A stretch of 38,593 nt of DNA from an uncultured Alphaproteobacteria bacterium (GCA_913053235.1 CAJXFT010000013.1:1-38593), one strand, 5' to 3'. Counted from the first letter of the stretch, positions 1 through 10,041 are shown. Numbers and translations are program-made. The notes: generated by a model from the sequence alone, not told the origin.

Positions 1-111
1 TTCCAATAGAGCAAATCCCGAGCAGGTGGAATCACCTGCGACGACGCATTTGCTTGCACCCAAAGAGATAGAGCGTGGCGGGTGAGCGCAAGCGAACCTG
101 ACAAGCTCTAG
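1..111. repeat. Palindromic intergenic repeat element
   Basis: Two nested inverted repeats are visible. AGCAAAT (10-16) pairs with ATTTGCT (48-54), enclosing GCAGGTG (22-28) and CACCTGC (33-39) around a GAAT loop. A second arm pair, TAGAGC (70-75) and GCTCTA (105-110), follows the stretch AAAGAGATAGAGC. This layout resembles the interspersed palindromic repeats found between genes in many alphaproteobacteria, where an AGCA...TGCT hairpin is followed by an AAAGAGATAGAGC...GCTCTAG arm. That family assignment is from memory of such elements, not from a search. It lies about 40 nt beyond the stop of the cupredoxin gene, so it could also stabilise or end that transcript. No gene is visible in positions 1-153. 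Confidence 0.55.
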
Positions 112-153
112 CATTGCCGCCACCTGTTCCGTGCTCACATGCCGCTGGGCCGG

Positions 154-621
154 TCAGTCGTGCCCGTGATGGCCATCCTCATCGCCATGGCCATGTGACA
201 TTTCGCCGGTTTCGGGCCGGCGGAATTCTTCCGGCAGGGATTCGCGGCCGACCACGATCAGCCCTTTCATGCCCGCCGCCTCGTGCGGGTGGCAGTGATA
301 GAAATAGCTGCTTTCGACGTCGAAGGTCATGCTCCAGCTTTCGCCCAGCCGCGTCATCATCTGGCTTTCGAAGGGTTGCGTGCCGGCCGGAATGAGGTCG
401 GGATAGGCGGCGACATTATGCTCGTTGTCGGCGTCGTCCTGCAGCCACACCACCGTGTCGCCCGCTTCGATCGCTACCTTGGCCGGCTCGAAATAGAGGT
501 CTCCGCTGTCCTCGTCATATTTCATCTTGACCACCGTGGTAGCGGCCATGGCGGCGGAAGAAACAGCCGCGCCGAGCAGCAGGGCAAGCGCCGCCATGGC
601 GGCCGGATATCGATTACTCAT
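154..621 (-). CDS. Exported cupredoxin-domain copper protein
   Basis: This encodes a 155-residue small blue-copper-type protein of the plastocyanin/azurin superfamily, probably a periplasmic electron carrier or copper-binding protein. A signal peptide covers residues 1-26, with a hydrophobic core AALALLLGAAV and an Ala-rich cleavage site. The type-1 copper ligands appear as His68 (in EHN) and Cys110, His113 and Met118 in YHCHPHEAAGM, the spacing typical of pseudoazurin-like proteins. After the fold, the last 15 residues form a His/Asp/Gly-rich tail (HGHGDEDGHHGHD) that could bind extra metal. It is the last gene of the minus-strand run, 90 nt beyond the SDR gene. The partner enzyme is not in the window, so the electron donor and acceptor are unknown. 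The fold call is firm; the precise role is not. Confidence 0.85.
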   Translation of the reverse strand: MSNRYPAAMAALALLLGAAVSSAAMAATTVVKMKYDEDSGDLYFEPAKVAIEAGDTVVWLQDDADNEHNVAAYPDLIPAGTQPFESQMMTRLGESWSMTFDVESSYFYHCHPHEAAGMKGLIVVGRESLPEEFRRPETGEMSHGHGDEDGHHGHD

Positions 622-711
622 CGTCTAATTTCTCCGTCAACATCAGGATTCCAGCCGCTGGAAAGCCAAAGGGGTACGCCAATGACGATGAAGCACGCCA
701 CGGCATCCGCT

Positions 712-1494
712 CTAAATCTTACCCTTTCGCGCGCCCGATTGAAAAATCGGGTTTGTCGCGCCGAAGGCGTTGATCGACGTTCCGGTGATCGCCGAGGCTT
801 TGCCCGACGCCAGGAAGAGCGCCAGTTCGGCGATCTCGCGCGGCGCCATTACGTTGGCGTCCTGCTTTCTTCCGCCGTGATCAAAGGCGCTCCTGAAGCC
901 TTCCGTATCGGTGGCGCCCGGGCAAATGCAATTGACGTCGATGCCGAACTCCTTGACCTCGGCGGCGACGCTTTCTGTCAGATTGATCAGCCCCGCCTTG
1001 GTGGCGCGGTAGGCGCTGCGCCCGGCGCCGCCTCTGGTGCCGCCGATGCTTGAGATATTGACGATTTTTCCCGAGCCGCGTGCGATCATATGCGGCAGCA
1101 CGGCCTTGGCGAGGAGCGCCGGCGCTATGAGATTTACCTGCACCACCAGCTTCCACAGCTCGGCATCGAATTCGACCAGGGTCGCGGAATCATGGATGAT
1201 CGCGGCGTTGTTGATCAGAACATCCATGCGGCCGAACGATTGCAGAGCCTGCTCGGCAATAATGCTGACGCTCTCCTCGGCCGCCAAATCGGCGACCAGC
1301 GCGACGGCCCTCGATCCGGCCTGCTCGATATCGCGGCAAACGCTGTCGAGTTCCTCTTTCGTCCGCCCGGTGGCCAAGATATTGGCGCCGGCCTCGCCGA
1401 AGGCGAGCGCTATGGCGCGGCCAATTCCCTTGCTCGCACCGCTAACGATAACCGTTTGATCGGTGAATTCCCTGGCTGTTCGAGGGCCGGCCAC
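712..1494 (-). CDS. SDR-family NAD(P)-dependent oxidoreductase
   Basis: This is a 260-residue classical short-chain dehydrogenase/reductase. The cofactor loop SGASKGIG is at residues 18-25, the structural NNA at 95-97, Asn121 in the helix-4 position, Ser148/149, and the catalytic pair Tyr162 and Lys166 in YRATK. The PG motif after strand 6 (CPGATDTEG) is also present. The start is GTG at 1494, 40 nt downstream of the trxA stop on the same strand, so it may be read through from addA-trxA. The substrate cannot be told from sequence; FabG-like 3-oxoacyl reductases, sugar dehydrogenases and sterol-type enzymes share these motifs. No obvious ribosome binding site precedes the GTG, so the start is moderately certain. 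Confidence 0.88.
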   Translation of the reverse strand: MAGPRTAREFTDQTVIVSGASKGIGRAIALAFGEAGANILATGRTKEELDSVCRDIEQAGSRAVALVADLAAEESVSIIAEQALQSFGRMDVLINNAAIIHDSATLVEFDAELWKLVVQVNLIAPALLAKAVLPHMIARGSGKIVNISSIGGTRGGAGRSAYRATKAGLINLTESVAAEVKEFGIDVNCICPGATDTEGFRSAFDHGGRKQDANVMAPREIAELALFLASGKASAITGTSINAFGATNPIFQSGARKGKI

Positions 1495-1534
1495 GGCTTA
1501 CAGGGCAGCGATAGCGAACACCGGGATGGCGCGT

Positions 1535-1855
1535 TTAAACCTCGTCGCGCACCCATTCGGCCAATTTGGCCTTCGGCAAGGCGCCGACTTTCATCGAGGA
1601 TACTTCGCCGTCCTTGAACAGGATCAGGGTCGGAATGCCGCGCACGCCGTATTTGGCCGGCGTCGAGGGATTGCTGTCGACATCGACCTTGGCGATGGTG
1701 ACGGAGCCGTTCAGCTCTTCGGAAATTTCCTCCAGCGCCGGCGCGATGGCCTTGCACGGACCGCACCATTCGGCCCAAAAATCGACCAATACCGGCCCCG
1801 GCGCCTTGAGTACTTTTTCATCGAATTCGGCGTCGGTGACATGGGTGACGGTCAT
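1535..1855 (-). CDS. trxA: Thioredoxin
   Basis: Thioredoxin is a 106-residue cytoplasmic disulfide reductase that donates electrons to ribonucleotide reductase, peroxiredoxins and other proteins. The active site WCGPC is at residues 30-34 and the conserved cis-proline is Pro75 in RGIPTL. An in-frame TTG or CTG-type extension exists upstream, but the ATG at 1855 is chosen because GGAGA sits a few bases before it and the protein then begins [11 protein letters not shown], as normal for the family. It lies 53 nt downstream of addA on the same strand. The addA-trxA order is common in Rhodospirillales-like genomes and suggests co-transcription. Confidence 0.96.
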   Translation of the reverse strand: MTVTHVTDAEFDEKVLKAPGPVLVDFWAEWCGPCKAIAPALEEISEELNGSVTIAKVDVDSNPSTPAKYGVRGIPTLILFKDGEVSSMKVGALPKAKLAEWVRDEV

Positions 1856-1908
1856 GATATTCTCCTGCCAATGGGTTGATTTCAATTTAAGTGCGGGGTC
1901 GCCGAGCG

Positions 1909-4900
1909 TCAAGATGCGTGCGCGTCGAGAATGGCATCACCCAGCCAGAGCAGTGCCGGAGCGTCGGTAAACAGCAGCGCGCAGCGAATCTCACGGCCTG
2001 GAAAAATCGCCCGCAGCACGGCGCGGTAATCGGCCATTTGCGCCAAATAGGCCGGCGCGATGGCCGACTCGCCGGGCGCCGCGCCGCCGCCCGACTTATA
2101 ATCGACCACCAGCACCCGATCATCCTCGACCAGCAGACGGTCGACCTGCCCGGATATCACATGTTCTCCCATCACCGCCGCGAGCGGCACCTCGGCCCGG
2201 CTATTGGCGCCGAACAGCGGCGCCGCGCCGGCATCGCTCAATACCGCCATGACCTCGGCGGCGATTTCGGCTCGCGCTTCCTTACCCAAGCCGTGTACTG
2301 GGCGGGCGAGGAAGCGCCGCGCCATCTCCGCGCGCAGCTCGGGCGCCGCCTCTGGCAGCAATTCGAGCAGGCGGTGAATCAGGCGCCCGCGCAAAAAGCG
2401 GCTGGTGCCGCCGTCTTCAAGAGGCGCGCGCGCGGGTGGCTCCGCGCCCGAGCGGCGTGACGGCGCGAGCGGGCGCGGCGGCACCGGCTCGGGTGGCGCC
2501 GGCTCCATAAAATAGGGCGGCAACGCATCGATTTCGCCCATATCCGGCGCCAACGCCGCCGCCGGCTCGGCCTTCGCCGTCTGCGCCGAGGACAATCGCC
2601 AACCCTGGCCCGACCAACCGTCGCCCGTGGCAAATTCAAGCTCTATTTCGCCGATGCCGTCGAGCCCGGCCAGGCCGTCGCGCACCAACTGGTTCCAACA
2701 GCCCTCGGGCGGCGTCTTGGCGCCCTGCCAGCCGCAAACGTAAAGCCGGTCCTCGGCGCGCGTCATGGCGACATAAAGCAGGCGGCGGTATTCGTCCATA
2801 TCGCGCCGGCGGGCACGCTCGCGGAGCGCCCTGCTCACCCTCTCCTCGCGCGCGCGGCGCCCCGGCCATAGCGGCAAGGCGCCGGATTCAGCCCCCTCCG
2901 TCCACAGGATGGTGCGCCGATCGCGCGGCAGCGACATGGTATCGGGCAGGAAGATGATCGGCGCCTGCAGGCCCTTGGCGCCATGCACCGTCATCACCCG
3001 CACCTCGTTGCGCGCCTGTTCGGGGTCGCGCTTCAACTCGGATTGCGCGGCGCGCAACCAGTGCAGAAATCCCTGCAGCGAGGGCGGGTGGGCGCGCTCA
3101 TAGGCGAGGGCGGCGGAGAGAAATTCGTCTATCGGGTCGGCGGCCTCGGTGCCGAGGCGGGTGAGCAGTTGCGCCCGCGCGCCGCCGGCGCCGAGAAACT
3201 CGGCGTAGAATTCGAACGGCGGGCGGAAATCGGCGCTCGCGAGCAAGCCGCTCAAGACGGTGTGGGCGCGCGAAAAATCGGGATTCTCAGCGCGCCGCGC
3301 GCTCAGCGTGCGCCACAGGCTTTGCTTGCCGCGTCGCCAGGCGAGGTCGAAAAGCTGCTCCTCGTCAAAGCCGATAAACGGCCCCTTCAACAGGGCGGCA
3401 AGGGTCAGATCGTCGCTCGGCAGGAGGAGAAAATCGCCCAGCGCCATCAAGTCCATCACCGCCAGCTGCTCGGTCAGTTTCATGCGATCGACGCCGGCGA
3501 CATCGACACCCCGCGCCTTCAGGGCGCGCACCAGGGCGGCGACGAAACTGCCGCGCTGGCGCACCAGCACCATGATATCGCCGGCCCGGATCGGGCGGTT
3601 TTCCGATTCCAGCCAGCCCTCGCCGCCCTCTCTTTGCCCGGCTGCAAGCCAGCCGGAAATTTTTTCAGCGATAACGGCGGCCAAACGCGCCGAAGGGTCA
3701 TCGCCGGCGCGGCGCGTCACCGGCGGCGCCCAGGCGGCATCTTCATGGCTGGCGCGCGGCACCGCGAGCGGCCATATTTCGACCAGCCCGCCCTGGCCGA
3801 TGCGTGCCGCTTCATGATGCATGGGCTCTTCGGTGCGCACCACGCCGGGCGCCGCGGCGGCGCCGGCGAACACCGCATCGAGGGCGCCCAGCACCGCCGC
3901 CGTCGAGCGGAACGAGCGTTCGAGCGGCACTTCGCGCCATTGCCGGCGCGCGTCTTCGACCTGCCGGCGGAACTGTGCGCGGGTTGCCGCCAGGGCTTCC
4001 GGGTCGGCGCCCTGAAAGCTGAAGATCGATTGCTTTTCATCGCCGACGGCGAAGATGGTACGCGCGCCCTCATGAGCGCTTTCGCCGGCGAAAAATTCTT
4101 CCGCCAGGGCGGCGATGACCGACCATTGCAGCGGGCTGGTGTCCTGCGATTCATCGACCAGAATATGATCGAGCCCGCCATCGAGCTTGTAGAGAACCCA
4201 GGGCGCGATGTCCTCGCGGCTCAGCAGCCTGCTGGTCTCCATGATCTGATCGCCGTAATCGAGCACGGCGCGGGCGTCTTTTTCCTGGCCGTAATAATGC
4301 AGCATGCGGGCGCCGAAGCGGATCAGGGCAGCGCTGTTTTGCATCACCGCAAGGGCCATGCGGCGCTCCTGTACGGCCAGCAGGCGCTGCTGCTCCCTGG
4401 CCAGCGTCTCGGCAACATCCGGCGCGGCCGCGCGAACCGCCTTTGTGGACAGGGATTTGCGCGCGCTACCGTCCTGGGTGATGAAACCTTGGCAATAAGC
4501 GTCGAATCCGCCAATGCGCGCGGTTTCGTCGCCGGCCAGCCAATCGGCGATCAGCTTGCCGCGCGCGATGTCGGTAATGGAGCCCGCCGCGAGCGCGGCC
4601 CCGGCTTGGACCAACGCCTCGCGCTCGAAAGCGTCATCGGCGCATGCCGTGAGAACCAGGTTCGTATCGCTTTCACCTTTTTTGACGCCCAACAGGCGGG
4701 CGATCGCGGCCACCGCTTTCGCGGCATCCGCACCGCCGCCGAGACCGCTTGCCAGTTTGCCCCGCGCGCCCGTCAACTCGCCCATCAATTTGGCAAAACT
4801 GTCCTCGCCGATCTGCGCTGTGATGGCGGCGAGCGCGGCGGCGAGTTGTTCGTCCTCGCCCCGGCGGGCATGGCGCAGCAGGCGGTTTTGCGCCTCGTTG

Positions 4901-5349
4901 AGCAGCTCGCGCGCCGTGCGTTCATCGGCGACGGCAAAATGCGGCGCGACGCCGGCCTCGAGCGGAAAGCGCCGCAGCAAAGATTGGCAAAAAGCGTGAA
5001 TGGTGAGGATTTTCATGCCGCCGGGGGTGTCCAGCACCTCGGCGAACAGCATGCGGGCGCGGCGGAACTCCGCGTCCTCGGGCGCGCGCTCGAGCAATTC
5101 GCGCAAAGCCATATCCAATATTTCATCGCCGGCCGCGGTCCATTGGCCGAGCGTGCCGGTGATGCGGATGGCCATCTCCGCCGCCGCCGCGCGGGTGAAG
5201 GTGAGGCAGAGAATGCGTCCCGGCTCGGTGCCGCCGAGCAGCAGGCGCAACACCCTGTCGCTCAGCACCTTGGTCTTGCCGGTGCCGGCCGAGGCGGTCA
5301 CCCAAACGGAAGCAGCCGGGTCGGCGGCGCTCCTTTGCGCTTCCGTCAT
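1909..5349 (-). CDS. addA: Double-strand break repair helicase-nuclease AddA
   Basis: AddA is the UvrD-like motor and nuclease subunit of the AddAB complex, which resects double-strand DNA ends for RecA-dependent recombination (the RecBCD equivalent). The protein has 1146 residues. Walker A is ASAGTGKTK at 19-27. Motif II reads VDESQD, motif [17 protein letters not shown], and motif [15 protein letters not shown]. The C-terminal RecB-type nuclease shows QVDRLL followed by VVDYKSG. ATG at 5349 is preferred over an in-frame start ten codons earlier because it overlaps the addB stop as ATGA, indicating translational coupling. Length and domain order match alphaproteobacterial AddA. A long open frame on the opposite strand across this gene is a GC-bias shadow. 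Confidence 0.97.
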   Translation of the reverse strand: MTEAQRSAADPAASVWVTASAGTGKTKVLSDRVLRLLLGGTEPGRILCLTFTRAAAAEMAIRITGTLGQWTAAGDEILDMALRELLERAPEDAEFRRARMLFAEVLDTPGGMKILTIHAFCQSLLRRFPLEAGVAPHFAVADERTARELLNEAQNRLLRHARRGEDEQLAAALAAITAQIGEDSFAKLMGELTGARGKLASGLGGGADAAKAVAAIARLLGVKKGESDTNLVLTACADDAFEREALVQAGAALAAGSITDIARGKLIADWLAGDETARIGGFDAYCQGFITQDGSARKSLSTKAVRAAAPDVAETLAREQQRLLAVQERRMALAVMQNSAALIRFGARMLHYYGQEKDARAVLDYGDQIMETSRLLSREDIAPWVLYKLDGGLDHILVDESQDTSPLQWSVIAALAEEFFAGESAHEGARTIFAVGDEKQSIFSFQGADPEALAATRAQFRRQVEDARRQWREVPLERSFRSTAAVLGALDAVFAGAAAAPGVVRTEEPMHHEAARIGQGGLVEIWPLAVPRASHEDAAWAPPVTRRAGDDPSARLAAVIAEKISGWLAAGQREGGEGWLESENRPIRAGDIMVLVRQRGSFVAALVRALKARGVDVAGVDRMKLTEQLAVMDLMALGDFLLLPSDDLTLAALLKGPFIGFDEEQLFDLAWRRGKQSLWRTLSARRAENPDFSRAHTVLSGLLASADFRPPFEFYAEFLGAGGARAQLLTRLGTEAADPIDEFLSAALAYERAHPPSLQGFLHWLRAAQSELKRDPEQARNEVRVMTVHGAKGLQAPIIFLPDTMSLPRDRRTILWTEGAESGALPLWPGRRAREERVSRALRERARRRDMDEYRRLLYVAMTRAEDRLYVCGWQGAKTPPEGCWNQLVRDGLAGLDGIGEIELEFATGDGWSGQGWRLSSAQTAKAEPAAALAPDMGEIDALPPYFMEPAPPEPVPPRPLAPSRRSGAEPPARAPLEDGGTSRFLRGRLIHRLLELLPEAAPELRAEMARRFLARPVHGLGKEARAEIAAEVMAVLSDAGAAPLFGANSRAEVPLAAVMGEHVISGQVDRLLVEDDRVLVVDYKSGGGAAPGESAIAPAYLAQMADYRAVLRAIFPGREIRCALLFTDAPALLWLGDAILDAHAS

Positions 5350-8309
5350 ATCTCGTCCCCCAATTCGCTGGAGGACCATTCCTGAACGCGTTCAAGATGC
5401 TCGTAATCGTTCCAGGATGGCATTGCCTCCGGGCGAGGCAGCGGATGATAAGGCGTATCCGGATCATCGAATTCGGCGATCAGCTCAATGAGGCCCGCCC
5501 CCGCCTCCGCCGCCAGTTCTCCGGCATCCTGTTTGACCGGTTTCATCTCTCCCGCCGGCTCGCCGCCATCGAGTTTCCAATAGGCGAGCTCGGCGACGGC
5601 GTCCGGCGCCACGCCGTCGAAGCCGCCGGCCTCGGCGATCAGCGCCTCCAGCGAGAGCTGCGGCCGGCGCCCGGCGGCGACCTGCTTGTCGCTCGGAATA
5701 TTGCCGGTCTTGTAGTCGATAATGGCGAGCCCGCCATCGATCAGCCGGTCGATGCGGTCGGCCTTGGCGTGCAGCGTAAATTGCCCGCCGGGCGCCGGCA
5801 GAATCAAGCTGCCGCTCACTTCGGAGGCGACCGGCTGGGCGCCTTCACGCCAGGCGATTTCGTTGTCGACGAACCATGCGGCGATGCGCTCGAAACGCGG
5901 CCACCAGAACGCCATCACGCCGGGAACCTGGGCGAAGCGTTGGAACTCGTCGCGCCCCAGCGCCAGCAGCCGGGGCAGCGCCGCGGCCGTCACGGCGTCG
6001 GGAAATTCGCCGATGAAGCGGTCGAGAATTCCGTGAATGACGGTGCCCTTGTCGGCGGCGCTGGGATCGGCGTCGATTTCGTCGAGCGCCTTGAGGCCGA
6101 GGATATGGCGGGCATAGATGGCGTAGGGGTCGCTCAGCCAGGTTTCGATCTGGGTCACCGAGAGACGGCGTGGCCGGGCTTTGAGCGGCGGGCGCGGCGC
6201 CGGCGGTGCGGCAGGCCGCGCCCGCGATTGCGGCGCATCGAGCAATTCCTGCCAGCGCAGCCAAATATCCGATTCCAGCATGATCTGTTGATCCAGCCGT
6301 TCCGGGGCGAGCACGGTTTTGAGGCGCGAAATCCAGCGCGACGGCACCGTCGGCTCGCCCTCGACGCGCCGGGCGCGGGTCAACATCACTTCCGGCGCGG
6401 CGCAGCATTGCGCGAAATCATGCGCCGAGAGGCCGATCCGCCGCTCGTGCGAGGGCAGGCCGAACTCGGCCCGCATCGCCTGGCTCATCCATGGATCACC
6501 GTCCGGCTCGGGCGGCCAGCTGCCCTCGTTGAGGCCGCCCAGGATCATCACATCGGCGCGTTGCAGGCGCGCCTCAAGCGGCCCCCAGATGAACAGCCTG
6601 GGATGGCCGCCGAAACGCGGGCGCACGACGCGCCCTTCGAGAAGCGCATCGACGAGGGCCGGATATTCGCGGCCATGGAGGTCCGGCGCATGGCCGGCAC
6701 TTTCGGCCAGCTCGGCCATGAACGAGGCGGCCGCCTCGCCCGCTTCGCCGCTCCACAGCCGTTCGGCTCCGCTTTCGGTGGCGCTGGCGGCTAGCCATTC
6801 GGCGAAGGCGACATGGCCGCGGACAATCTGGCTGAGCGCAGCCGGTTGATCGATCGTTTGCATCAGCGGCGCGGCGACGGCGGCGATGGCGGCGAGCCAA
6901 TCCGCCGCCTTGTTTTCCCGCGCCGTGCGCAAGGAGCGCGCAAGGCCGTCGAGGCCGGGCTCGGGCCGGGCGCCGCGCAGCACCGCGCGCTCCACCGCGC
7001 GCACCATGCGGCGGAAGTTTTCCGGCGCCTCGCCGCCGGCGGCAAGCGGGTGCTTGAGCGCCGCCAGAAAGGCGAGCGGTGCCGCGCGCTCGGCGATCAA
7101 TCTGGCCGAGAGGCGGAGAAAGACGCCGGGCGCGCTCTTGGCGAGCGGCGCGCCGGCGGAATCGTCGATCTCGATTTGCCATCTTTTCAACTCCGCCGCG
7201 ACGCGCCGCGCGAGGGCGCGATCCGCCGTCACCAGCGCCGCCGTCGCCCCCGCGCGGGTCAGGCTGGCGCGCAGGCGTAGGGCGATGACGCCGGCTTCGG
7301 CGCTCGCCGTGGCGCATTCGCAAAGCGTGAGATCAGCCAGCGCTTCAGGATCGATCGGCGCCATATCGCGCCACGCGCCGACCGTTTCGGCCGGGCGCAT
7401 GGCCGCACCGATCAGCGCCGCCCGCGCGGCCGAGCCGGCCGGCGTATTCGGCGCCGGCCAGGCCCGCGCATCGCCGCGCGCCGCGCCGATCCGCTCGAGC
7501 AACTGCTTCAAGCCGTATTGCGGATGGCTGGGGCCGAGCGCCCGCCAACTCTCCTCGTCCAAGTTTTCGTCGAGCCCGGGCAGCACGATGCAGCCCTCGG
7601 GCAGGCGCGCGATGACGGCCAGCAAATCCGCTACCGCCGGCAGGCTGCCGGTCGAGCCGGCCGCGATGACCGGCCCCGGCGGCGGCGTCCGGCGCCACTC
7701 TTCGGCCAAACCCTCCAACACGGCGCAGCGCCGCGCGGCGCCATCCATGGCATCGTTTTCGGCGAGAATACGCGGCCAATGCTCGGTCAGCAAAATAAGA
7801 AAATCGAGCACTTTTTGCCAATGCGCGGCGTGGCGCTCGGGCGCCAGACCTTTGAGACCGGCGAGATCGAGGCGCTCGCTCTCAGCCTGGTCGAGAAAGC
7901 CGCCCAGTTCCTCGGCCAGGCGGACCGCCTGATCGACATGGCCCTCCGTCTCGCGCGCGAGAATAAGCCGCGCCAGCAGGAATTGGCGGCTGAGCGGCGC
8001 CATTTCAGGCGCCAAATCGCCGCCTTCCGCCAACGCCGAAGCGCCGCTTTCGTCCTCGTCGAGATCGCCGAGCGGGCGGATGCGCGGCAGCAGCAGGGCG
8101 CCGGATTCCGATTGCCGCAGGAACGCCTCGCCGAGCGCCCGGCAGGCGCGCCGCGTCGGCAGCAGGATCGTCACCCGGCTGAGCGCCAGCGGATCGTCCT
8201 CGGGCAAAGCGATGAAGCCGCCATGCAACAGGCCGTCGACCAGGGCGTCGGCGAATGGCAATTCGGGCGCGATGTTGAAAAGGCGAGGCGCCGGCTGCAA
8301 TTCGTTCAC
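5346..8309 (-). CDS. addB: Double-strand break repair protein AddB
   Basis: AddB is the partner of AddA in DNA-end processing and Chi-type recognition. At 987 residues it has the length of the alphaproteobacterial AddB family. The N-terminal third begins with an inactivated-helicase-like segment (ILLPTRRACRAL). The C-terminal third carries a PD-(D/E)xK nuclease with HAKADRIDRL and IIDYKTGNIPSDKQ. I see no GxGKT/S Walker A motif, in line with alphaproteobacterial AddB proteins that do not act as a motor. GTG at 8309 is chosen because it overlaps the murU stop as GTGA; a longer in-frame extension would run through murU. It is followed by addA with an ATGA overlap. Confidence 0.95.
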   Translation of the reverse strand: MNELQPAPRLFNIAPELPFADALVDGLLHGGFIALPEDDPLALSRVTILLPTRRACRALGEAFLRQSESGALLLPRIRPLGDLDEDESGASALAEGGDLAPEMAPLSRQFLLARLILARETEGHVDQAVRLAEELGGFLDQAESERLDLAGLKGLAPERHAAHWQKVLDFLILLTEHWPRILAENDAMDGAARRCAVLEGLAEEWRRTPPPGPVIAAGSTGSLPAVADLLAVIARLPEGCIVLPGLDENLDEESWRALGPSHPQYGLKQLLERIGAARGDARAWPAPNTPAGSAARAALIGAAMRPAETVGAWRDMAPIDPEALADLTLCECATASAEAGVIALRLRASLTRAGATAALVTADRALARRVAAELKRWQIEIDDSAGAPLAKSAPGVFLRLSARLIAERAAPLAFLAALKHPLAAGGEAPENFRRMVRAVERAVLRGARPEPGLDGLARSLRTARENKAADWLAAIAAVAAPLMQTIDQPAALSQIVRGHVAFAEWLAASATESGAERLWSGEAGEAAASFMAELAESAGHAPDLHGREYPALVDALLEGRVVRPRFGGHPRLFIWGPLEARLQRADVMILGGLNEGSWPPEPDGDPWMSQAMRAEFGLPSHERRIGLSAHDFAQCCAAPEVMLTRARRVEGEPTVPSRWISRLKTVLAPERLDQQIMLESDIWLRWQELLDAPQSRARPAAPPAPRPPLKARPRRLSVTQIETWLSDPYAIYARHILGLKALDEIDADPSAADKGTVIHGILDRFIGEFPDAVTAAALPRLLALGRDEFQRFAQVPGVMAFWWPRFERIAAWFVDNEIAWREGAQPVASEVSGSLILPAPGGQFTLHAKADRIDRLIDGGLAIIDYKTGNIPSDKQVAAGRRPQLSLEALIAEAGGFDGVAPDAVAELAYWKLDGGEPAGEMKPVKQDAGELAAEAGAGLIELIAEFDDPDTPYHPLPRPEAMPSWNDYEHLERVQEWSSSELGDEI

Positions 8310-9058
8310 CCGCCGCCCTCCCGCGACAACCGCCGCTCGGCCTCGGCCAGCGCCTCGGGCGTGCCGACATGATACCACCAGCCGTCATGTTCGAGCGCGA
8401 ACAGGCGCCCGCTTGCGGCGGCCTCGTCATAATGCCGGTTGAGCGAATAGGGGCCGCTTGGCGCGTCGCGGAAAAGGCGCGGGTGGAGCAACTGAACGCC
8501 GCTAAAGATATGCGCGTCCTCGGCGCCTGCGGCGCGCAGCGGGCGGCCGTCATCGGTGAGCCGGAAATCGCCGCCACCGCCATGTCCGACGCCATGGCCG
8601 ACGGCGCGCGCCGGCGGACAGAGCAGCAGCAGCGCATCCATGCGCGCACCGTCCCACGCTGCGGCGAGGCGCGCCAGTGCCGGCACCGGCGCCGCCGCGT
8701 CGTCCAGGATGGCATCGCTGTTGAGCACGAAAAACGGACCCTTGCCCAAATGCGGCAACGCCCGCGCGACGCCGCCGCCGGTTTCCAGCAGCAGTTTCTC
8801 CGGCGACAGATGGATCGCCATTTCAGGGTGGCGCAGCGCGTAATCCGCCAAATGGGCGGCCAGCAGATCGCCGAGATAATGGCTGTTGACGACCACCGAG
8901 GAAGTGCCGGCGGCGGCGAGCCGGTCGAGCGCGTGCTCGATCAGCGGCTTGCCGGCGCAGCTTATGAGCGGCTTGGGCAAATGCTCGCTGGCGCCGCGCA
9001 TGCGCATGCCGAGGCCGGCGGCGAGCACCATGGCATGGCTCGGAAAATCGCCGCTCAT
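8306..9058 (-). CDS. murU: N-acetylmuramate alpha-1-phosphate uridylyltransferase (MurU-type)
   Basis: This is a 250-residue nucleotidyltransferase with the GT-A-like sugar-phosphate nucleotidylyltransferase fold. The signature LAAGLGMRMR lies at residues 12-21, PKP at 28-30, and a metal-binding NSDAI motif further on. Its position directly after an AmgK-type sugar kinase identifies it as MurU, which converts MurNAc-1-phosphate to UDP-MurNAc in the peptidoglycan recycling route that bypasses de novo synthesis and therefore fosfomycin-sensitive MurA. ATG at 9058 overlaps the amgK stop as ATGA, and its own stop overlaps the addB GTG. Function is inferred from motif plus neighbour; a generic sugar nucleotidyltransferase is the alternative. 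Confidence 0.88.
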   Translation of the reverse strand: MSGDFPSHAMVLAAGLGMRMRGASEHLPKPLISCAGKPLIEHALDRLAAAGTSSVVVNSHYLGDLLAAHLADYALRHPEMAIHLSPEKLLLETGGGVARALPHLGKGPFFVLNSDAILDDAAAPVPALARLAAAWDGARMDALLLLCPPARAVGHGVGHGGGGDFRLTDDGRPLRAAGAEDAHIFSGVQLLHPRLFRDAPSGPYSLNRHYDEAAASGRLFALEHDGWWYHVGTPEALAEAERRLSREGGG

Positions 9059-10041
9059 GGCACGCCGCCATATTTCCCGGGCGCCACGTGATCGGCGAGC
9101 CACGCGCGCACCGGTGCCAGGGCCGGGTGGCCGAGATCGGCGGCGATGTGGCGCCACAGGCGCGGCAGATATTCGAGATAGGCGCGCTTGCCGTCGCGCC
9201 CGGCAAGGCGCGAAAAGACGCCGGCGATGCGCAGATTGCGGTGCGCGCCCAATATCGCATAGCAGGTGCGGAACGCCGCCTGGTCGAGAGCCGGAAAGCA
9301 AGCCAAAAAGCGCGCCATCATGGCTGCTTCTAAATCACCCGGCACATCGCGCCGCACATCCCGCAACAGCGATACCAGATCGTAGGGGAGCGGCGCCGCG
9401 ACGGCGTCCTGAAAATCGAGCAGGCCGACGCGCCTGATGCCCCGCCGCTCAGGCAGCCAGATCAGATTGGCGGCGTGAAAATCCCGCAAGGCGAGGCATT
9501 TCGGCGCCGCCATGGCCAGCATATGCGCATCGCGCCACGCCGCGACCCATTCCTCGGCATGGGCCGCCAAGCCTTCATTGGCGGCGCCGTCGGGCGGCCA
9601 CCATTCGGCGAACAGGCGAATCTCTTCGGCCAGATAGGCCATATCCATGGCCGGCACGCCGGGCGGAACGGTCGCTGCGCCGAGCTCGGCCAGGAGATCG
9701 ACCGCGCCGCCGTATAGCGCCGCCGCGCCGGGGCCGTCACGGTCCTCGGCATAACGGTCAAAACCGAGATCGCCCAAATCCTCCAGCAGCACCAGGCGAA
9801 GCGCGCGATCCGCGGCCAATATTTTCGGCGCGCTGTAGCCGAGATCGCCCAAATGCCGTGCGATGCGGCAGAACGGCTCGCTATCGATGGCGGCGGAATC
9901 CATCAGCACGGCGCTGTCGGTGCCGCGCCGCAGGCGCTGATAGCGGCGCGTCGAAGCGTCACCGGCGAGCGCCTCGCGCGCCGCGCCGGACCATCCGGCG
10001 GTGCTGAGAAAGCCGTCGATTTGGCGCTCGCGCTCAACCAT
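9055..10041 (-). CDS. amgK: N-acetylmuramate/N-acetylglucosamine kinase (AmgK-type)
   Basis: This 328-residue protein is an aminoglycoside-phosphotransferase-fold sugar kinase that makes MurNAc-1-phosphate for MurU. The Brenner-type catalytic loop reads ALRDFHAANLIW (Asp187, Asn192), and the metal-binding motif is LLDFQDA (Asp209). ATG at 10041 is chosen because it overlaps the tsaE stop by 8 nt. The frame stays open upstream, but that part is only a shadow of tsaE. The tsaE-amgK-murU order is a known conserved arrangement in Gram-negative bacteria that recycle peptidoglycan by the MurU route. Cytoplasmic; no signal or membrane segment. Confidence 0.9.
   Translation of the reverse strand: MVERERQIDGFLSTAGWSGAAREALAGDASTRRYQRLRRGTDSAVLMDSAAIDSEPFCRIARHLGDLGYSAPKILAADRALRLVLLEDLGDLGFDRYAEDRDGPGAAALYGGAVDLLAELGAATVPPGVPAMDMAYLAEEIRLFAEWWPPDGAANEGLAAHAEEWVAAWRDAHMLAMAAPKCLALRDFHAANLIWLPERRGIRRVGLLDFQDAVAAPLPYDLVSLLRDVRRDVPGDLEAAMMARFLACFPALDQAAFRTCYAILGAHRNLRIAGVFSRLAGRDGKRAYLEYLPRLWRHIAADLGHPALAPVRAWLADHVAPGKYGGVP

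Noticed and set aside
2983-5385. A very long open frame (about 800 codons) on the plus strand opposite addA
   Set aside because: Its translation is low-complexity Arg/Ala/Gly/Gln-rich text with no family motif, and the minus strand encodes a textbook AddA. High GC leaves antisense frames open.
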